Assembly: GCF_004217335.1 (NCBI RefSeq)
Contig: NZ_SHMP01000003.1
Span: forward strand, 62,001 to 126,000
DNA: 64,000 nt
From: Natrinema hispanicum
GTDB lineage: Archaea; Halobacteriota; Halobacteria; Halobacteriales; Natrialbaceae
Direction of reading: 5' to 3'
In this document: piece by piece, positions 1 through 8,675 of the stretch
How the letters are laid out: the number at the start of each line of letters is the position of its first letter
Position numbering within the stretch: the stretch's first letter is position 1
The notes under the pieces: model-generated
Seen by the model: the letters and a program-made list of their open reading frames with translations, nothing else
What the model was told of the DNA's origin: nothing
The model's database searches: none
Position numbers and translations under genes: made by a program

Positions 1-364
1 ACGCAGTTGGGACCAGCGAAACCGCCTCGAGCACCGGTTCCGGGAACGCGTCACCGTAGCCCCACCACGGGCTCAGATAGACGTGGTTGTCCGCGCCATC
101 GAGCGCCTGTGCGATAAGCGCACCCGCGCTGTGGCCGAGTAACTGGTACGTCTCGAGGTCGCGGACGTACTCGGCGACCGGCTCGAGCCAGTCGGCTTTG
201 AAGTCGTCGATGTCCGTCGGGAGTTCGAACGCGTGGACACGATAGCCGGCATCGGTCAGCTGGCCAAGAAGCCAGCTGACGTTTTCGTGGGTCCAGCGGT
301 TGCCCCAGCCCATAACGAAGACGAGGTCCTCGTCACCGTCGTCGTTGAAGATCCGGTGTCGCAT
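1..364 (-). CDS. Alpha/beta hydrolase family protein, C-terminus beyond window
   Basis: The frame starts at the ATG at 362-364 and is open to the window edge, giving the first 121 residues only. An early beta strand (LVFVMGWGNRW) is followed by the nucleophile-elbow motif GHSAG with its serine near residue 79, as in alpha/beta hydrolases. The Trp-rich oxyanion-type segment MGWGNRW resembles small haloarchaeal esterase/lipase-like proteins. The Asp and His of the triad would lie in the missing part. No lipobox or membrane segment is visible, so it is probably cytosolic. The substrate cannot be told. The gene is divergent from the next one at 502. Confidence 0.8.
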   Translation of the reverse strand, partial: MRHRIFNDDGDEDLVFVMGWGNRWTHENVSWLLGQLTDAGYRVHAFELPTDIDDFKADWLEPVAEYVRDLETYQLLGHSAGALIAQALDGADNHVYLSPWWGYGDAFPEPVLEAVSLVPTA

Positions 365-501
365 ACGGGTCCGTACATCGGACGGCGATAAAAATCTGCA
401 TGCGTGACACGATGGCTGCCGGCGCCACTGACAGCCCGCGCTCGGGCACGATGTCGACAGACGGGAAACCGTTTTGCGACTCGAGCGCCCACCACCGCAC
501 G

Positions 502-1185
502 ATGAGTGGATTCGCACGGGACATGGCAGTCAACCGCCTCGAGCGACTGGTCAACACCGTCGAAGACGAGCGGCTGCCGGTCCCCGTTCGCGAGGTGTGG
601 GCTGTCGGCGACGTGGCGCTGGGGCTCGATCCCGTCGAGCGACTGGACGTCTACATTACGAAGGACATCCTCATGCGCGACGACAGTGACCCGGCGACCG
701 CCAGCGCTGACGACGCGGACCCGGACAGCCAGTTTCGCGACTCACATGGCATCGCGGGCGTCGGCAAGACCGTCCGGGCCGACTGGGCTCGCGAGTTCCC
801 ACAGTATCTCCGGGCCAACGCCAACGGCCACGCCGCCCCCGAGAAATGTCTCGCCGCCCACCTCCTCGAGGACGACGAACCGATCCACCTCGAGGTCTGT
901 AACGCGCCGTTCGAGGACAACGTCACCCAGCGGCTCCGTGGAGCACAACTGCGCGAGGACTACACGCAGTTGCTCGATCCCCGTGGGGTCTGTCTCTGGG
1001 CCGACGGGACCAGAAGCGACGACGCGTTCCGAAAACTCCGCGACGGCGAGTTGGCGTTGCCGACGCTGTCGCGCGCACTCGAGATGCTCGGGCTGGACGG
1101 CGACGAAGCCACCGACGCTGCACGGGAACTTCATGCCTGGCGTGATCGGCAGGACGGCGTGACGGTCCGTGGAGACGTCGTCTAA
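502..1185 (+). CDS. Conserved haloarchaeal protein of unknown function
   Basis: An acidic, soluble protein of 227 residues if started at 502 (Met-Ser-Gly-Phe), or 220 if started at the ATG at 523. The frame is open back to 400, but the upstream residues look non-conserved and low-complexity, so I prefer 502/523. The N-terminal part contains a strand-rich stretch ending VYITKDILMRDD that reads like a nucleotidyltransferase or ACT-like fold, but no catalytic motif is recognisable. The C-terminal half has an EMLGLDGDEATDAARELHAW helical segment. I do not recognise the function; it looks like one of the uncharacterised Halobacteria-only families. The TAA stop lies inside the end of a palindromic repeat. 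Confidence 0.75.
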   Translation: MSGFARDMAVNRLERLVNTVEDERLPVPVREVWAVGDVALGLDPVERLDVYITKDILMRDDSDPATASADDADPDSQFRDSHGIAGVGKTVRADWAREFPQYLRANANGHAAPEKCLAAHLLEDDEPIHLEVCNAPFEDNVTQRLRGAQLREDYTQLLDPRGVCLWADGTRSDDAFRKLRDGELALPTLSRALEMLGLDGDEATDAARELHAWRDRQDGVTVRGDVV

Positions 1186-1275
1186 GACAGACTGCGAGCA
1201 GTCAGTGCCGGTGCGACCACACCCTGCCACGGGGTGTGCCGGACACTCGGGACAGCAGACCGTCTGACGCGGTCG
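1183..1275. repeat. Palindromic intergenic element, copy 1
   Basis: The left end CTAAGACAGACTGC overlaps the stop codon TAA (1183-1185). The right end, read on the minus strand, is CAGACGGTCTGCTGTCCC, the same terminus as other copies in this window. The centre holds a 7-bp stem CACACCC/GGGTGTG with a short loop. It sits between convergent genes and so could also act as a two-way transcription stop. Confidence 0.65.
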
Positions 1276-1278
1276 GTA

Positions 1279-1647
1279 TCAGTCGGTCCTCTCCGCGAGT
1301 ATGTTTTCGATCATCGATCGCGCGTCCTCGAGCCGCGCCGCAAGCATCGCAGAATCGATATATACGCGTCCTCCTTTTCGATCGTAATCAACAGGGTCGA
1401 GGTCGTCAAGTTTTGGCAGGTGTACGTGGCACAGTTCCATCGAAACACCCTGCCGGTCGGATACCCCATCGGCGACACTCGAGTCGCGCTCGATAACGAA
1501 CTCGACGAGGTCCTCCTGTGTTACGATGTCCGCATCCGTTTGCATCATGTACCGACAGAGATATCGCCGACGCGGATGGTTCAAAACGTCGAACCACGCG
1601 TCGATCGAATTAGATCCCTGATTCCCCTCCGCGTTCCGGTTAGACAT
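1279..1647 (-). CDS. Winged-helix transcriptional regulator-like protein (haloarchaeal DUF7344 type)
   Basis: A protein of 122 residues when begun at the Met of MSNRNAEG; the frame is open 23 codons further upstream, but that stretch is AT-rich promoter-like DNA. The segment AWFDVLNHPRRRYLCRYMM is the hallmark helix of small haloarchaeal winged-helix proteins. It is followed by a middle part with MELCHVHLPKLDDLDPVDYD, in which the second half of the wing ends in a Tyr-Asp rich turn (VYIDSAML). Proteins of this type are presumed DNA-binding regulators, but I know of no defined target. It is convergent with the upstream gene and divergent from the bacterio-opsin-activator-like regulator at 1787. 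Confidence 0.75.
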   Translation of the reverse strand: MSNRNAEGNQGSNSIDAWFDVLNHPRRRYLCRYMMQTDADIVTQEDLVEFVIERDSSVADGVSDRQGVSMELCHVHLPKLDDLDPVDYDRKGGRVYIDSAMLAARLEDARSMIENILAERTD

Positions 1648-1786
1648 TGTCCGATAATGGACTAGTTTGTCGGATAGGTATATGGCGTAAGTATTCACGG
1701 CTTTTATGTAATTCATAATGATTATTGATTAGGGCCGTACCAAAACGGGCAAGGGAACAGGGTTCGTATCGGCACCAATCGTTGAT

Positions 1787-2449
1787 ATGCTGCTCACGAC
1801 ATTCCGGATTGACTATCCTATTCTACGAACGGCGCTCGCACACGCACCCGATATCGAGATCACGTGGGAACGGTCGGATCTCACTGGAGACGGGACACAG
1901 CAACTGCTCGTCTGGGCGGACGGTCCCGCGTTCGGTACGTTCGAAGCCGGGCTCGAGGCAGATCCCACCGTCAAGCCGCCGGTGCGGGTGGTCGAATTCG
2001 ACGAGCAACGGCTCTACCAACTCGAGTTAACTCCCGAGGGACGTCGCGCGAGCGTCTATCCGACGGTGGTCGAGACGGGAGCGATCTTACAGGATGCGAC
2101 AGCGACCGAGAAGGGATGGGACATTCGCGCTGCGCTCCCGGACGAAGAGACGCTCGATCAGTACCATGCGTTCTTTACGGGCCGTGACTTCGACGTCGAG
2201 CTCAAGCAGCTGTACGAGGACTGGTCCCCGAACCACAGCTCGCAGTCGCGATTCGGGCTGACGGATCGACAACACGAAATCCTCGTTGCGGCCGTCGACG
2301 AGGGGTATCTCGACATTCCGCGCTCGTGTTCGCTCGCCGAGCTCGGAACGCAGTTCGATATCTCGTCGAACGCAGCGTCGGAGCGGTTCCGCCGCGGGAG
2401 CAAAACACTCATCGAGAACACGCTGTCCCCGGACGACCAACCCACGTAA
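1787..2449 (+). CDS. Bacterio-opsin activator (HTH_10 family) type transcriptional regulator
   Basis: 220 residues. The C-terminal 55 residues (about 160-213: LTDRQHEILVAAVDEGYLDIP ... ASERFRRGSKTLIENTL) form the HTH_10/Bat helix-turn-helix, ending with the usual recognition helix and a dimer-like tail. The N-terminal 150 residues match the Bat-associated sensory region (short beta-rich domain, LYQLELTPEG) without an obvious PAS or GAF cofactor pocket. Such proteins are one-component regulators very common in Halobacteria. The target is unknown. The ATG is preceded by a long AT-rich spacer shared with the divergent DUF7344-type gene, so the two may be co-regulated. Confidence 0.85.
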   Translation: MLLTTFRIDYPILRTALAHAPDIEITWERSDLTGDGTQQLLVWADGPAFGTFEAGLEADPTVKPPVRVVEFDEQRLYQLELTPEGRRASVYPTVVETGAILQDATATEKGWDIRAALPDEETLDQYHAFFTGRDFDVELKQLYEDWSPNHSSQSRFGLTDRQHEILVAAVDEGYLDIPRSCSLAELGTQFDISSNAASERFRRGSKTLIENTLSPDDQPT

Positions 2450-2476
2450 CCGGTGGTCGGTCGCCCGAACTCAGGG

Positions 2477-2596
2477 TTACGCGATGTCGACGCGAGTGAA
2501 CCACAGCTGGGCAGCGACGAAGAGGGCGACAGTCATCGCAACGAGGATTCCCGCGTCGGCGACGTTATACGTTCCCTCGAGTTCGATCGCGGCCAT
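2477..2596 (-). CDS. Small membrane protein, 39 residues
   Basis: A short frame from the ATG at 2594-2596 to TAA at 2477-2479. It encodes an N-terminal acidic stretch (MAAIELEGTYNVADAG) and one clear membrane helix (ILVAMTVALFVAAQLWF), ending TRVDIA. Codon use is haloarchaeal (GC at third positions) and the hydrophobic pattern is unlikely by chance. It lies just upstream of the methyltransferase gene's end, and its start is 51 nt from that gene's stop. The function is unknown; single-helix mini-proteins of this kind are common in Halobacteria. Confidence 0.55.
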   Translation of the reverse strand: MAAIELEGTYNVADAGILVAMTVALFVAAQLWFTRVDIA

Positions 2597-2647
2597 ACGA
2601 GGACTTGATGAGAGAACTACAAGACAATAGTGGCGCTTCTCGCTGCG

Positions 2648-3445
2648 TTAGGGGACGCGGCCGACCGTGACGTGAAACGGCACCGATTCCGCGCGGCGAT
2701 ACTCGCGGGTCTGCATCTGCTCGATTACGTCCCGTCCCATCTCGCGCCACGCTCTTCGGAGATCGTCGTACTCGCGTTCGGTCAGCGCACCCGAGAGCAT
2801 CGTCTCCCGGTCATCAGCCAGTCCGTCGCCGGTCGCTTTCCGGCGGGCGGCCCGTAACGCGGCGTCGCTGTATGGCGGTTCGACCGTCCGCACGTGGTCG
2901 TACCGTCGGGTTGCGAGTACATCGAGACCGGCCTCGGCGAACGCTTCGCGGGCGTCGGCCCCGAGCGCCACGTCCGTACTGACACCGTCGAGATAGGCCC
3001 GCCGGGCGCGGCGCTCGAGGGCGTCTTCGACGTCGACGCTCGAGTGGACCTCGACTGCAGCGTTGTCGGGTTCGACGGCCGCGACGAGGTCCCTCGAGAC
3101 GCGGGCGAACTCAGCCAGTGCGGCCGCAGGCTCGGGCAGATTGATTAGCAAGGCCTGACAGACGACGAGATCGAACGTCTCGTCGGGAAACGGTAACTGG
3201 TAGGCGTCGCCGGCGACGACGGGGACGTACTCGGCGGCGGCTGCGAGTAGTTCTGGATCAGCGTCACACCCGATCACCTCGCCGGGCGACTCCGCGGTGA
3301 GGACGCGGCTCAACTCGCCAGTTCCACAGCCAACGTCCAGAATCCGGTCGCGAGAGTCGAGCTCCAGTGGCTCGAGTGCATCGCGAGAATCGTCCCACAT
3401 CCCCTCACGGGTCCGGCTGAGGTAGTCTTCGGAGAACTCGCGCAC
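2648..3445 (-). CDS. Class I SAM-dependent methyltransferase
   Basis: 265 residues. The SAM-binding glycine loop ILDVGCGTGELSRVL is near residues 35-49. Motif II acidic residue (GCDADPELL) and motif IV/V (FDLVVCQALLINLPEPAAAL) follow in correct order, as in UbiE/Methyltransf_11 proteins. After the core there is a haloarchaeal C-terminal region of about 100 residues ending in FHVTVGRVP. The substrate is not evident; similar proteins are annotated only as methyltransferases. It is transcribed toward the small membrane ORF and begins 48 nt downstream of endonuclease IV on the same strand, so the two may be cotranscribed. Confidence 0.85.
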   Translation of the reverse strand: MREFSEDYLSRTREGMWDDSRDALEPLELDSRDRILDVGCGTGELSRVLTAESPGEVIGCDADPELLAAAAEYVPVVAGDAYQLPFPDETFDLVVCQALLINLPEPAAALAEFARVSRDLVAAVEPDNAAVEVHSSVDVEDALERRARRAYLDGVSTDVALGADAREAFAEAGLDVLATRRYDHVRTVEPPYSDAALRAARRKATGDGLADDRETMLSGALTEREYDDLRRAWREMGRDVIEQMQTREYRRAESVPFHVTVGRVP

Positions 3446-3493
3446 GACAGCCGCTAGCGACGTCTCGAGTAAAAACGAGTCGATCCGGCCGTC

Positions 3494-4366
3494 CTACTCG
3501 TCGTCGCGCAGCTCTTTGACCTTCTGGATGTTCCACGCGAAGCCGCGACCGTCTTCGGTCGGCGTCTCGAGCGCGAAGGGGAGATCCCGCAACTCGGGAT
3601 GGTTCACGATCGCCTTCATACCGTCCTCGCCGATATAGCCCTCGCCGATGAGGGCATGTTCGTCCTTGTGAGTGCCCACGTCGTGTTTCGAGTCATTGAG
3701 GTGGATATACTCGAGGTACTCCAGGCCGACCACGTCGTCGAATCGGCCGACGGTCTCGTCGACGGCCTCGGGCGTGGTGAGGTCGTTGCCCGCGACGAGC
3801 GTGTGGGCGGTGTCGATACAGATGCCGATATCGGTCTCGGTGCGGTCGATGATTCCTGCAAGGTGGTCAAACTCGCCGCCGAGTTTCGTGCCGCTGCCCG
3901 CGTCGGATTCGATCAGGATCTGCACGTCGTCGGGCACCTCGAGATCGTCGATGACGTCGGCGGCGTTGTCCAGTCCACCTTCGACACCCGCGCCCGTGTG
4001 CGCGCCAAGGTGGACGTTGACGTACGGCACGCCGAGTTTGTCGGCGGCATCGAGTTCGGCCTGCATGCTCTCCATCGACTTGCGTCGGAGGTCCTCCTTT
4101 GGCGTACAGAGGTTGACCAGATACGAGGAGTGGATCACCCACGGTCCCTCGAGTTTCGCGTCGCTTTCCTCACGAAAGCCGTCGGCGGCCTCGTCAGAAA
4201 TATCGGGCTGGGCCCAGACTTGCGGCGACGTCGTAAAGATCTGGCCGCAGTTCCCGCCGAAGTTGACTTGCCGGCAGACAGCGTTGCGGATGTCGTCGTA
4301 CGGTGGTTTCTCGTCGTCGGAGGAAACGCGCGTTCCGGAGATCGAAACGTGTGCGCCGACCTTCAT
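3494..4366 (-). CDS. nfo: Endonuclease IV (deoxyribonuclease IV, AP endonuclease)
   Basis: This enzyme cuts the DNA backbone 5' of abasic sites and removes 3' blocking groups in base-excision repair, using three metal ions in a TIM barrel. The 290-residue protein opens with MKVGAHVSI and contains the metal-ligand segments [45 protein letters not shown] (signature with Asp/His ligands), IGEGYIG and ALETPTE in the expected order. The length equals the family norm. The start is set at the second ATG (4364-4366), because the family begins directly with the first barrel strand. An ATG two codons upstream is possible. It is in tandem with the methyltransferase gene. Confidence 0.93.
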   Translation of the reverse strand: MKVGAHVSISGTRVSSDDEKPPYDDIRNAVCRQVNFGGNCGQIFTTSPQVWAQPDISDEAADGFREESDAKLEGPWVIHSSYLVNLCTPKEDLRRKSMESMQAELDAADKLGVPYVNVHLGAHTGAGVEGGLDNAADVIDDLEVPDDVQILIESDAGSGTKLGGEFDHLAGIIDRTETDIGICIDTAHTLVAGNDLTTPEAVDETVGRFDDVVGLEYLEYIHLNDSKHDVGTHKDEHALIGEGYIGEDGMKAIVNHPELRDLPFALETPTEDGRGFAWNIQKVKELRDDE

Positions 4367-4434
4367 CGTCATGGATTCCCGTCAGTACCGGGCCGTGATA
4401 GGTACTTCGGAGCGGGGCGAACGGCGGGTCTGTG

Positions 4435-5271
4435 TCACCCCTCGCCGGGCTCGAGCACTTCGCGATCGCGAACCCACGCGTCGCTGCCGAACTTCCGGTC
4501 GGCCAGTTCGCGAGCGGCCGCAAGCTCGTCGTCGCGCCACGTCGAGTCGGTGGCGTCAACCCAGTCACCCAGCGCTCCCGCGACCGCGTCGACCGCTGTG
4601 TCGCGGTCGATTCCCGTCTCGTCACGAATGCTCGTCACGCGATCGGTAAAGGTCGATTCCGCGAGATCGGTATCGAAGACGCCAACGTGGGCCCGGGGCT
4701 CGAGATTGTAACTGATCGACCCATGCTGGATGACGACGTCGCGCTGGCGGTACTGGGCGTTCCCGCTGATTTTCTTGGCGTCCGCGCCTGCAGCCGCCGA
4801 CGCCACGATGTCGTGTGCCGGATTGATGTCGCGCAGATAGCACGACGGCTGATAGATCGATGCCTGTTCGGCCGATGCGAAGGCCGCGTCGACGCCCATC
4901 CGGTCGAACGCCTCGAGGACCGGCTCGCAGAACAGTTCGTAGCAGTCCATCAGATCGCCCGGTACTTCGTCGGCGGGGGCGACGATCGTATACGAGATGT
5001 CGGCATAGCGGTCGTGGTAGATCCCGCCGCCGCCGGTCTGGCGGCGCGTGACATCGATCCCTTCCCGCTCGCAAAAGTCCCAGTCGACGGTATCGGCGTC
5101 CTGTCGATACCCCAGCGAAAGCGTGCTTGGCTCCCACGAGTAGACGCGGACAGTCCGCAGGTCGTCTTCGAGTGCCGTCCGCGCGGCGATCTCCTCGAGA
5201 GCCATCTGCGTCGCGCCTGCGCGGGGCTCGTCCCAGATCAGCCGCCACTCCCGATCGGCAAGCGTCGTCAT
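4435..5271 (-). CDS. Lipoate-protein ligase family protein (LplA-like)
   Basis: 278 residues of the biotin/lipoyl A/B ligase fold. Such enzymes attach lipoate or octanoate to E2 and GcvH subunits. Visible motifs are RRQTGGGGIYHD (lipoyl-AMP binding glycine loop, RRxTGGGxVxHD type) and KKISGNAQYRQRDVVIQHGSISY with the conserved Lys-Ile-Ser-Gly-Asn-Ala-Gln. The N-terminus (REWRLIWDEPRAGATQMALEE) and W-x-P-x-T-x-S-x-G-Y (SWEPSTLSLGY) are typical. The C-terminal domain is short, so it may be a transferase or an LplA needing a partner. It is the last gene before an AT-richer patch, with no partner in the immediate vicinity. Confidence 0.85.
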   Translation of the reverse strand: MTTLADREWRLIWDEPRAGATQMALEEIAARTALEDDLRTVRVYSWEPSTLSLGYRQDADTVDWDFCEREGIDVTRRQTGGGGIYHDRYADISYTIVAPADEVPGDLMDCYELFCEPVLEAFDRMGVDAAFASAEQASIYQPSCYLRDINPAHDIVASAAAGADAKKISGNAQYRQRDVVIQHGSISYNLEPRAHVGVFDTDLAESTFTDRVTSIRDETGIDRDTAVDAVAGALGDWVDATDSTWRDDELAAARELADRKFGSDAWVRDREVLEPGEG

Positions 5272-5496
5272 AGCCGACTAGACGGGGACGATGTGGAAAG
5301 CGATTCCGACCGCCGCTGCTGAAGACAGGCGCGTCAAGAATAATCGCTTGGATTCCGCGGTTCCAATCATTTAATCTACGTCAATCGGCTATCTGCTGAG
5401 TTGCTTTATGTCTGTTTACCAATACAGGCACCGTTATATCCACATTTCTGGTTCAAAGAAAAATTATAACATCCGAATACATACGTCTACTCACAG

Positions 5497-6183
5497 ATGC
5501 CCTCCCGCTATAATCGGCGTACTGCCCTGCAAATGGTAGGCTCATCCGTCGCGCTTGCACTTGCCGGCTGTGTCTCGAACCGAGGCCCTGAAAGATCAAA
5601 CAAGCCCCTCAATCAGACCTCAGCACCGATAACGACGGATGATGTTAAATTTGATATGAGAGTGGAGAAACAGTTCACAGACAATCATCCTGCGCGGGTT
5701 CACGCCGCCCTGACGAACACGACAGAGATGCCGATGACTCTCTTTACAGGCGCAACGCCGCCATTCACATCGTATTTGAGCGGTAGGGCGTCGGATAAGA
5801 ACCGGCTCATCCTTATTCCCAATGTCTCGGAAGACAAGAATCCACTAAATTGGACAGGTGAGACCGACCCGATCCCGACGACCGCCGAGAACCAGTGCTG
5901 GAACGTGACACACGATGTGGTAATCAACCTACTCGGAATGTCCAAGAAACTTGACCCGGGAGAAACCAGTAGCCAGCAGTACGCTGTGTACGGGTATCAA
6001 AACGAAACGTGTCTTCCACCCGGCACTTACAGATTCGATGAAAACACTACACTTCACCGAGGACGACCCTCGAAGGAGACTCCTACGTTCGGGTTAAAAC
6101 TCGGATTCACACTTACGCTTAATAAAGAACAATCACTCTCAGTCAAGAGACACGAATCCACCGTTAGCAGACACGAACATTAG
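5497..6183 (+). CDS. Putative Tat-exported lipoprotein of unknown function
   Basis: 228 residues. The N-terminus has a twin-Arg (YNRRTALQMVG), a hydrophobic stretch and a lipobox LAGC, so it is probably exported through Tat and lipid-anchored. The rest is a beta-sandwich-like domain with a VHAALTNTTEMPMTLFTG segment (the NTT..M pattern often seen in Ig-like intracellular-trafficking/ BsuPI-type domains) and paired Cys residues (ENQCWNV ... NETCLPPG). Base composition and codon use are clearly less GC-rich than in neighbours (many AAA, AAT, ATA codons), which suggests recent acquisition. It stands alone between long AT-rich spacers. The function is not recognised. Confidence 0.7.
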   Translation: MPSRYNRRTALQMVGSSVALALAGCVSNRGPERSNKPLNQTSAPITTDDVKFDMRVEKQFTDNHPARVHAALTNTTEMPMTLFTGATPPFTSYLSGRASDKNRLILIPNVSEDKNPLNWTGETDPIPTTAENQCWNVTHDVVINLLGMSKKLDPGETSSQQYAVYGYQNETCLPPGTYRFDENTTLHRGRPSKETPTFGLKLGFTLTLNKEQSLSVKRHESTVSRHEH

Positions 6184-6657
6184 CTAGCAAGCTTGAACAT
6201 GGTACAGACCCACATGTCACTTTATACGGTGTGTCCCGTGCTATCGAGGAGTGTCTGTCACTCAACCTACTGAGTTCTCTTTTGACCATGACAGGTATTT
6301 CACGTTCACCGTCAACGAGGTCTGGAAGTGAGATGCCCGCTGACCTCTGAGCGGCGGCGCTGTTCTGCTTTCCTTATTTTCGGCTGATTAGTGTCTGTCT
6401 CTGAATTATCGCCCTTGGTACCTCCTCACGATGTTTTCGTACGCAAGAGGTATGTCGAAAGGAATGTCGGTTCAATCGATTATTTGATTACATGCCTGCC
6501 TCCGAGCAGTTTTTGTATAGCAATATGAGGTTCAGACAGGGCAGAACAGCGCGAGTCAACTTTGACCCGACAGTAGCCTGCCGTACGCGAGTGGGTTTGC
6601 TCGCCGCGTGGAGACCGCGTCACGCCGTTTTTACGTACTGACCGGCTATCGGTCTCT
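6184..6657. other. AT-richer spacer with candidate miniature element
   Basis: 474 bp without a convincing gene. It contains a perfect 12-bp inverted repeat, GCGCTGTTCTGC at 6357-6368 and GCAGAACAGCGC at 6541-6552, enclosing 172 bp of non-coding AT-richer sequence. This resembles a small MITE or a decayed insertion, but no clear target duplication is visible. The last 100 bp are the promoter region of the RIO2 gene. Confidence 0.4.
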
Positions 6658-7566
6658 ATGGTGCGAAACGTCGCCGGATTACTTCCGGAACTCGAGGATG
6701 AAGACTTCTATCTCCTCTCGGGAGTCGAACAGGGGATGCGCTTTTCGGAGTGGGTCCAGCGCGAAAAGCTCCCGAAGTTCGCCAACTTGACCGAAGAAGA
6801 GGTCGATTACCGTCTCGAGCGCTGTCTCAAACGTGGATTGATCGAGAAGAAGACGATCCAGTACGAGGGGTATACGCTGCAGTTCGAGGGCTACGACGCC
6901 TTGGCGCTGCGGGCGCTCGTCGAACAGGACACGATCACGGAGTTTGGCTCGCCACTGGGCGTCGGCAAGGAAAGCGACGTCTACGAAGTCCGCTCGTACA
7001 AGCCGCTGGCCCTGAAATATCACCGTGAGGGCTATACGAACTTCCGGGAAGTCCACAAGGAACGTGATTACACCGCGGACAACGAGCACGTCTCCTGGAT
7101 GTACACCGCTCGAAAGGCCGCCGAACGCGAGTACGACATTCTCGAGGAACTCTACCCCGACGTCGCGGTTCCACAGCCGATCGGACAGAATCGCCACGCC
7201 ATCGTCATGGAGAAGATGGACGGCGTCGAACTCTCACGAACCCGACTCGAGGACGATCAGGTGCTCGGGGTTCTCGATCTGCTCGTCTCCGAAATCAATC
7301 GCGCGTACGCACATGGGTACGTCCATGCGGACATGAGCGAGTACAACGTCTTCGTCAACGAGGCGGGCGTGACGATCTTCGACTGGCCACAGGCGGTTCC
7401 AATGGATCACGAAAACGCCGACGAATTCCTCCGGCGTGATCTGACGAACATCGTGGGCTACTTCCGCCGCAAGTACCCCCAGCACGTGCCCGACGACCTC
7501 CCCACCGACGAGGTGGCCGACGCGATCTCCACCGAATCGTTCGAAACGGTTACCGATTTCGTGTAA
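6658..7566 (+). CDS. rio2: RIO2-type serine/threonine protein kinase/ATPase
   Basis: 302 residues with the RIO2 layout. The N-terminal winged helix (about 1-85) ends in YEGYTLQFEGYDALALRALVE. The RIO kinase core follows, with a glycine loop (SPLGVGKESDVYEV), catalytic Lys (LALKYHREGYTNFREV), hinge (IVMEKMDGVEL), catalytic loop HADMSEYNVFV and metal-binding FDWPQAV in place of the usual DFPQ. Eukaryal Rio2 acts in late 40S ribosomal subunit maturation; archaeal Rio2 binds pre-30S particles and is assumed to have the same role. It is monocistronic, with an ATG at the end of a long AT-rich upstream region. Confidence 0.93.
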   Translation: MVRNVAGLLPELEDEDFYLLSGVEQGMRFSEWVQREKLPKFANLTEEEVDYRLERCLKRGLIEKKTIQYEGYTLQFEGYDALALRALVEQDTITEFGSPLGVGKESDVYEVRSYKPLALKYHREGYTNFREVHKERDYTADNEHVSWMYTARKAAEREYDILEELYPDVAVPQPIGQNRHAIVMEKMDGVELSRTRLEDDQVLGVLDLLVSEINRAYAHGYVHADMSEYNVFVNEAGVTIFDWPQAVPMDHENADEFLRRDLTNIVGYFRRKYPQHVPDDLPTDEVADAISTESFETVTDFV

Positions 7567-7625
7567 CGACCAGCTGGGTCGTCAGTGTCATTCGAGTACA
7601 GTAGGACCGATTTGTACTCACAGTC

Positions 7626-7808
7626 TCATTCTCGCTCGAGGTGGAGACTCACGGTATCGCTGTCCAGCAGCGTGGCAACCACTGGTTTCGCCAGCAACAG
7701 CGCCGGTCCAGTTGACCGGGCTCGAGTCGAGAGCACCATCCAGTCCCGATAGAGGCTTTTCTGAGCGAATTCCACGTTAGCGGGCTCGAGACGTGTCGTG
7801 AACGTCAC
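7626..7808 (-). CDS. Small hypothetical protein, 60 residues
   Basis: A frame from ATG 7806-7808 to TGA, with no homologue that I recognise. The composition is haloarchaeal-like but less acidic than most neighbours, with no membrane helix or metal motif. It could be a real small gene, or the remnant of a longer one, since the reading frame ends in a run of charged residues (SLHLERE). It is included because it is the only plausible coding content in the 330 bp between RIO2 and the membrane protein gene, and the third-position GC is good. Confidence 0.35.
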   Translation of the reverse strand: MTFTTRLEPANVEFAQKSLYRDWMVLSTRARSTGPALLLAKPVVATLLDSDTVSLHLERE

Positions 7809-7895
7809 GTGGGAGAAGCCGACATCGTGCTTTCATATATTGCATATCGATATATAGAATCAGGACTACGACGGGAGTGTCGTTCGACGTAGAAC

Positions 7896-8627
7896 TCAGG
7901 CGGGCATCCCAGCAGAGCCCGGTCTGGCGTCGGCGTCGACGGGTGGCTCGAGGCTCCGAAGCTGGTCGTACGCACGGGCGGTGGTCGCGAGCGTGTACAC
8001 CGTGACGACCGCGGCGACGAGTTGCGTGAGCACGAGGCTGGCGACACCGCCGAGGAAAATCGCCGGAATCCCGGCGGCTCCGTTGACGACGATCCCAACG
8101 AACAGGACGGCCACCCCCAGTCCGAACAGACGAAGGCGACGGCCGCTGGTCAGCGACCAGCTGCTGCGAAAGCCCTCGAAGAAGTGCTGATCGTCGACTG
8201 CGACGAAGACGCTCCAGTAGTAGAGGCTGACGAGCACGAACAACCCCGGAATGAGCAGGAAGACGCTGCCGATGGCGACGAGTAACACGTAGACGATCGT
8301 GCCGACGAAAACGTTGAGCGTGGCAACGCCGATTCGTCGGCGGCGGAACTCGCGGGGGATCGCCTCGGTTTCCGCCGACGCGAACGTCCGGAGCGCAACG
8401 ATGACGGCCGCGATCGTCACGATTCCGATCACCAGCGAAACTAGTCCGGCGACGAGAGCGATAGCTCCGGACGCAGGCACTGTCCCAGTCGCAGGATCGA
8501 ATCCGATGGCGGTCACGAGTGCGTTCAGAAGTGCGAGGACGGCGAATACGGCGATGAAACCGAGTCCGTTTCGCTCGGTGGTGCGGGAGAAACCGTCGGA
8601 CATCACATCGATGATGCTAAAGGCCAT
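7896..8627 (-). CDS. Multi-pass membrane protein (haloarchaeal, DUF7847-like)
   Basis: 243 residues from the Met of MAFSIIDVMSDGFSRTTERNG; the open frame extends 18 codons upstream into AT-rich promoter DNA. There are about six hydrophobic helices: residues ~20-40, 55-85, a central pair around FVGTIVYVLLVAIGSVFLLIPGLF, the WSVFVAVDDQHFFEGF amphipathic turn, then two C-terminal helices. The pattern with a central Pro-Gly kink and the RSSWSLTSGRRLRLFGLG cytoplasmic loop matches the widespread glycerophosphoryl-diester-phosphodiesterase-membrane-domain-like family of Halobacteria. No enzymatic residues are visible. A pair of inverted repeats lies in its promoter. Confidence 0.75.
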   Translation of the reverse strand: MAFSIIDVMSDGFSRTTERNGLGFIAVFAVLALLNALVTAIGFDPATGTVPASGAIALVAGLVSLVIGIVTIAAVIVALRTFASAETEAIPREFRRRRIGVATLNVFVGTIVYVLLVAIGSVFLLIPGLFVLVSLYYWSVFVAVDDQHFFEGFRSSWSLTSGRRLRLFGLGVAVLFVGIVVNGAAGIPAIFLGGVASLVLTQLVAAVVTVYTLATTARAYDQLRSLEPPVDADARPGSAGMPA

Positions 8628-8649
8628 ACTGTGAAAATACGCGCTCGAG

Positions 8650-8675
8650 TTAGATATACATATACTGTTATCTAA
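8650..8675. promoter_or_regulatory. Inverted repeat in the promoter of the membrane protein gene
   Basis: TTAGATA (8650-8656) and TATCTAA (8669-8675) form a perfect 7-bp inverted repeat enclosing an AT-rich core (ATACATATAC) that could be the TATA element for the minus-strand gene starting at 8627. It is a candidate operator. Confidence 0.35.
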
